Source of the DNA: Bacteroidota bacterium
GTDB taxonomy: Bacteria; Bacteroidota; Bacteroidia; Chitinophagales; Chitinophagaceae
Length of the DNA stretch: 9,590 nucleotides
Assembly: GCA_023436425.1 (NCBI GenBank)
Contig: JAEZJD010000151.1
Coordinates: 1 to 9,590 of the forward strand
Direction of reading: 5' to 3'
The translations under genes were made by a program, and so were the position numbers. Below, one piece after another: positions 7,472 through 9,590 of this stretch; the stretch's first letter is position 1, and each line of letters begins with the position of its first letter. The notes beneath the pieces are model-generated. The model searched no databases. It worked only from the letters and a program-made list of their open reading frames with translations, and had not been told where the DNA came from.

Positions 7472-8377
7472 TTAAGATGTCAGGTGGGGATCGATGATTT
7501 TTCTCCCGCGTCGCGCTTTCCACCACAGCGTGAATGTTTGCAGAAAGACCGCAAGCATGATTAGTGTGAACCCAAGAAAAAAACTCCAGTTCACGTCTTT
7601 GCTCTCGCCAAAAACAATAAACGCCAAAGCAATGCCGTAAACCGGCTCCAAAATAAAAGAGAGGTTTACGGTGAATGCGCTTAGCTTTTTCAGTGCCCGG
7701 GCGCTTAGTTGAAATGCCAGAACGGAACATATCCAAGACAAAAACAACAACCACAACCAGTCTTTAGTGTCCGGAAAAATGTAGTTGGTAGGAAACTGCT
7801 GCAGGTAAAACGGAATAACGAACGAGAGCGCAATACATCCGCCTGTGAGTTGATAAGTAACCACCGTTTGCGGATTTATTCTCTGAACAAATTCGCGGAT
7901 GAGAATTATAACTATCGAGATGAGAATTGCCGATATGACGCCAAGGAGTATGCCCGCTTTGTATCGCGGATCGAAATGGAAAATGATGTATATCCCCACT
8001 ATCACCAATACGCCTAAGAACAGCTCAAGCGGAATCAAACGCTTTCTGAAAAACAGCGGTTCGAGAATAGCGGTAAAAAATCCGACTGAGGAAAAACATA
8101 CAAGGGCTACAGAGACATTTGCCGATTTTATTGATCCGTAAAACGTCACCCAGTGCAATGCCGCCAAAAATCCAATCGCTGATATTTTGATCATGTCCGA
8201 AAAACTTATTCGCTGCAACTTTTTTGTGAATGAAAAAAGAACCCACATAGTAACAGAACTGATCGCAAGACGGTACCAAACCAACAAACCTTCATTCAGG
8301 TCAATCAATCGTCCTAAAATGCCTGTGAATCCAGCCAAAAAGATGGACGCATGCAGCTGAAGCAAAGCTTTTTTCAT
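7472..8377 (-). CDS. EamA/DMT-superfamily membrane transporter
   Basis: Complete 301-residue, very hydrophobic protein with about ten predicted membrane segments and two EamA-type repeats, the usual length for this family. The ends of the repeats are recognisable: GFFTAILEPLFFRKRL in the first half and LSFILEPVYGIALAFIVFGE in the second. The C-terminus is short and basic (KARRGRKI), consistent with a cytoplasmic end. Drug/metabolite transporters of this type move small metabolites or amino acids across the inner membrane; the substrate cannot be predicted. The frame can be extended to a TTG at 8386, but I chose the ATG at 8377 because the protein then begins MKKALLQLH and the TTG lies inside a likely -7 promoter box. 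The gene is divergent from the ABC ATPase and 65 nt upstream of the S9 peptidase on the same strand. Confidence 0.9.
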   Translation of the reverse strand: MKKALLQLHASIFLAGFTGILGRLIDLNEGLLVWYRLAISSVTMWVLFSFTKKLQRISFSDMIKISAIGFLAALHWVTFYGSIKSANVSVALVCFSSVGFFTAILEPLFFRKRLIPLELFLGVLVIVGIYIIFHFDPRYKAGILLGVISAILISIVIILIREFVQRINPQTVVTYQLTGGCIALSFVIPFYLQQFPTNYIFPDTKDWLWLLFLSWICSVLAFQLSARALKKLSAFTVNLSFILEPVYGIALAFIVFGESKDVNWSFFLGFTLIMLAVFLQTFTLWWKARRGRKIIDPHLTS

Positions 8378-8383
8378 GAACGG

Positions 8384-8391
8384 CAAAAATA
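8384..8391 (-). promoter_or_regulatory. Possible -7 promoter box for the EamA transporter
   Basis: On the minus strand TATTTTTG (8391 to 8384) matches the TAnnTTTG consensus exactly. It ends only 6 nt before the ATG at 8377, so the transcript would be leaderless or nearly so. A TTG about 25 bp upstream is too far to be a convincing -33 element. Confidence 0.33.
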
Positions 8392-8441
8392 TAGCACTGC
8401 TTTTTGGTAATATTTACAATGTGATAAGTGAAGAATTGTAA

Positions 8442-8449
8442 TAAGTTTG
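8442..8449 (+). promoter_or_regulatory. Possible -7 promoter box for the ABC transporter genes
   Basis: TAAGTTTG matches the Bacteroidota -7 consensus TAnnTTTG exactly and would give a 5' leader of about 20 nt before the ATG at 8477. The alternative in-frame TTG at 8447 falls inside this box, which argues against it as the translation start. No clear TTTG at the -33 position is seen. Confidence 0.4.
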
Positions 8450-8476
8450 ATCGGTATACAAATTCAAAAAACCTGC

Positions 8477-9301
8477 ATGGAAACAGAAGGTCTGAACAAT
8501 AAGTCTCTTCCGGAAAATTCATCATCTCCTGCGCCGATTATTAGCATCAGAAATTTATATAAAAGCTATGGATCGAAACACGTGCTTAAGGACATCAATT
8601 TGGAGGTGTATCCCGGTCAGGTAATTGGCTACATTGGCCCGAACGGCGCCGGCAAAAGCACCACTGTAAAAATTCTTTGCGGACTGATTACCGATTACGA
8701 AGGCGAAGTAAACATCAAAGGTTTTGATCTGAAAAAAAACACCCTTGATGTTAAAAGAATTATTGGCTACGTACCGGAAATAGCCGAAATGTATGATGTG
8801 CTTACGCCGATGGAATATCTTCAGTTTAGTGGTGCGTTGTACGGAATGGATGAAGACCTGTGTCGCGAAAGAATACACCGCATGATGAGGGCTTTCGATC
8901 TTCACAACAACATTGATCAGCGGATGGATAGTTTTAGCAAGGGCATGCGACAAAAGGTGCTGCTTGCTTCCGGATTGCTGCACAATCCCGACATTATCAT
9001 TTTAGATGAACCGCTCAGCGGGCTTGACGCAAACAGCGTGATCATCATAAAAGAGTTAATTAGCAAACTCGCAGACGAAGGGAAAACTATTTTTTATTGC
9101 AGCCACATGATGGATGTGGTGGAAAAAGTAAGTGACCGGATCGTATTGATTGATGAAGGGAGGATTATCGCCAACGGAAGTATCGGCGATCTCAAACAGC
9201 AGGAAGAAAACAAGTCTCTGGAACAAATTTTTGCAAAACTCACAGGCAAGGACTCATTGTCCGTAACGGCAGATGAACTTCTCCGGGCTCTTGATAATTA
9301 G
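8477..9301 (+). CDS. ABC transporter ATP-binding protein
   Basis: Complete 274-residue ATPase, starting at the ATG rather than the in-frame TTG at 8447. All ABC motifs are present: Walker A GPNGAGKST at 54-62, signature SKGMRQK at 154-160 (the variant common in ABC-2/NatA-like exporters instead of LSGGQ), Walker B IIIILDEP with catalytic Glu178, D-loop SGLD at 181-184 and H-loop His210. The Q-loop position reads YVPE, with Glu101 where Gln is usual; this substitution occurs in this subfamily as far as I recall. An N-terminal extension of about 20 residues rich in Ser, Asn and Pro precedes the fold, and about 40 residues follow the last core strand. The next gene starts 12 nt downstream and encodes a membrane protein, which fits a two-component exporter. 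The transported substrate is unknown. Confidence 0.93.
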   Translation: METEGLNNKSLPENSSSPAPIISIRNLYKSYGSKHVLKDINLEVYPGQVIGYIGPNGAGKSTTVKILCGLITDYEGEVNIKGFDLKKNTLDVKRIIGYVPEIAEMYDVLTPMEYLQFSGALYGMDEDLCRERIHRMMRAFDLHNNIDQRMDSFSKGMRQKVLLASGLLHNPDIIILDEPLSGLDANSVIIIKELISKLADEGKTIFYCSHMMDVVEKVSDRIVLIDEGRIIANGSIGDLKQQEENKSLEQIFAKLTGKDSLSVTADELLRALDN

Positions 9302-9313
9302 GCATTCGGTTTT

Positions 9314-9590
9314 ATGAATATCATCAACAAAGGCTTTTTGAAATTGGCGCTTGCGCCTGTCGGTTTTTACAATCGAATTGGTGTGGACGCCCATCAGCTG
9401 CGGTGGATATTAACAACAAAGCTGGTAATGGATGATCGTCGTACGGGTGTGTTGGCGCAGGCGAGAAGGAAAAACAATAATCGTAAAGTTTCACTTGCCA
9501 CTTTGGGAATTATGTTTATGAGTGGACTGCTCGGCGTGTTTTTTTTGTTTGCTTTCTCTGTCGGGAACGAAATGGTCACCCCGCTAACGA
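9314..9590 (+). CDS. Probable ABC transporter membrane subunit, N-terminal part
   Basis: Partial gene: ATG at 9314 and an open frame of 92 codons to the right edge. Residues 1-58 are mostly cytoplasmic-looking and contain QLRWILTTKLVMDDRR (28-43), followed by a basic Arg/Lys/Asn patch (51-58). A strong hydrophobic segment at 60-84 is the first membrane helix. The 12-nt gap after the ATPase and the positive-inside arrangement support its being the permease partner, of ABC-2-like type. Family assignment rests mainly on position, since no domain is complete. No ribosome binding site is visible, and translation may be coupled to the ATPase stop codon. Confidence 0.75.
   Translation, partial: MNIINKGFLKLALAPVGFYNRIGVDAHQLRWILTTKLVMDDRRTGVLAQARRKNNNRKVSLATLGIMFMSGLLGVFFLFAFSVGNEMVTPLT

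Noticed and set aside
9346..9357. Inverted repeat GGCGC-TT-GCGCC near the start of the permease gene
   Set aside because: Only a 5-bp stem with a 2-nt loop inside coding sequence and no T-tract, so it is unlikely to be a terminator or operator.
1..9590. Search for a mobile element, CRISPR array, toxin-antitoxin pair or defence system
   Set aside because: No transposase, integrase, spaced repeats, small paired genes or nuclease/helicase motifs are visible, and gene content is housekeeping and envelope-related throughout.

Overview
The window looks like an ordinary chromosomal stretch of a member of the Bacteroidota, probably a Chitinophagaceae-like organism. This is inferred from the moderate GC content, the lack of recognisable Shine-Dalgarno sequences before every gene start, several TAnnTTTG-type -7 promoter boxes, signal peptides ending in Ala-Gln, and the protein families present. 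There are no tRNA or rRNA genes, CRISPR arrays, insertion sequences, integrases, phage genes or long repeats. All complete genes read through without frameshift.

Layout. (1) 1-430, minus strand: the first 143 codons of a D-Ala-D-Ala carboxypeptidase/endopeptidase (PBP4, dacB), cut by the window edge. It is head-to-head with cinA (454-1713, plus), with only 23 bp between the start codons. (2) 1751-3160, plus: a complete E2 dihydrolipoamide acyltransferase with no E1 or E3 gene nearby. (3) 3167-3649, minus: a small histidine-phosphatase-family protein that appears to be a lipoprotein, converging on the E2 gene. (4) 3732-4448, plus: a 238-residue protein of unknown function. It ends at a bidirectional rho-independent terminator (4480-4507) shared with the convergent peptidase gene. 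(5) 4530-7406, minus: a large secreted S9-family serine peptidase with an unusual insert. Upstream on the same strand, 65 nt away, is an EamA/DMT-family membrane transporter (7472-8377). (6) 8477-9301, plus: an ABC transporter ATPase, followed after 12 nt by the N-terminus of its likely membrane partner (9314 to the window end).

Functional links are loose. The ATPase and the truncated membrane protein are a convincing two-gene unit. The transporter and peptidase may share a transcript. dacB and cinA share a tiny divergent promoter region. The remaining genes are independent housekeeping or envelope functions. I found no credible new multigene system. The most interesting items are the coiled-coil/acidic/poly-Ala insert in the peptidase, the unknown 238-residue protein, the apparently membrane-anchored histidine phosphatase, and the promoter boxes that help fix the start codons.
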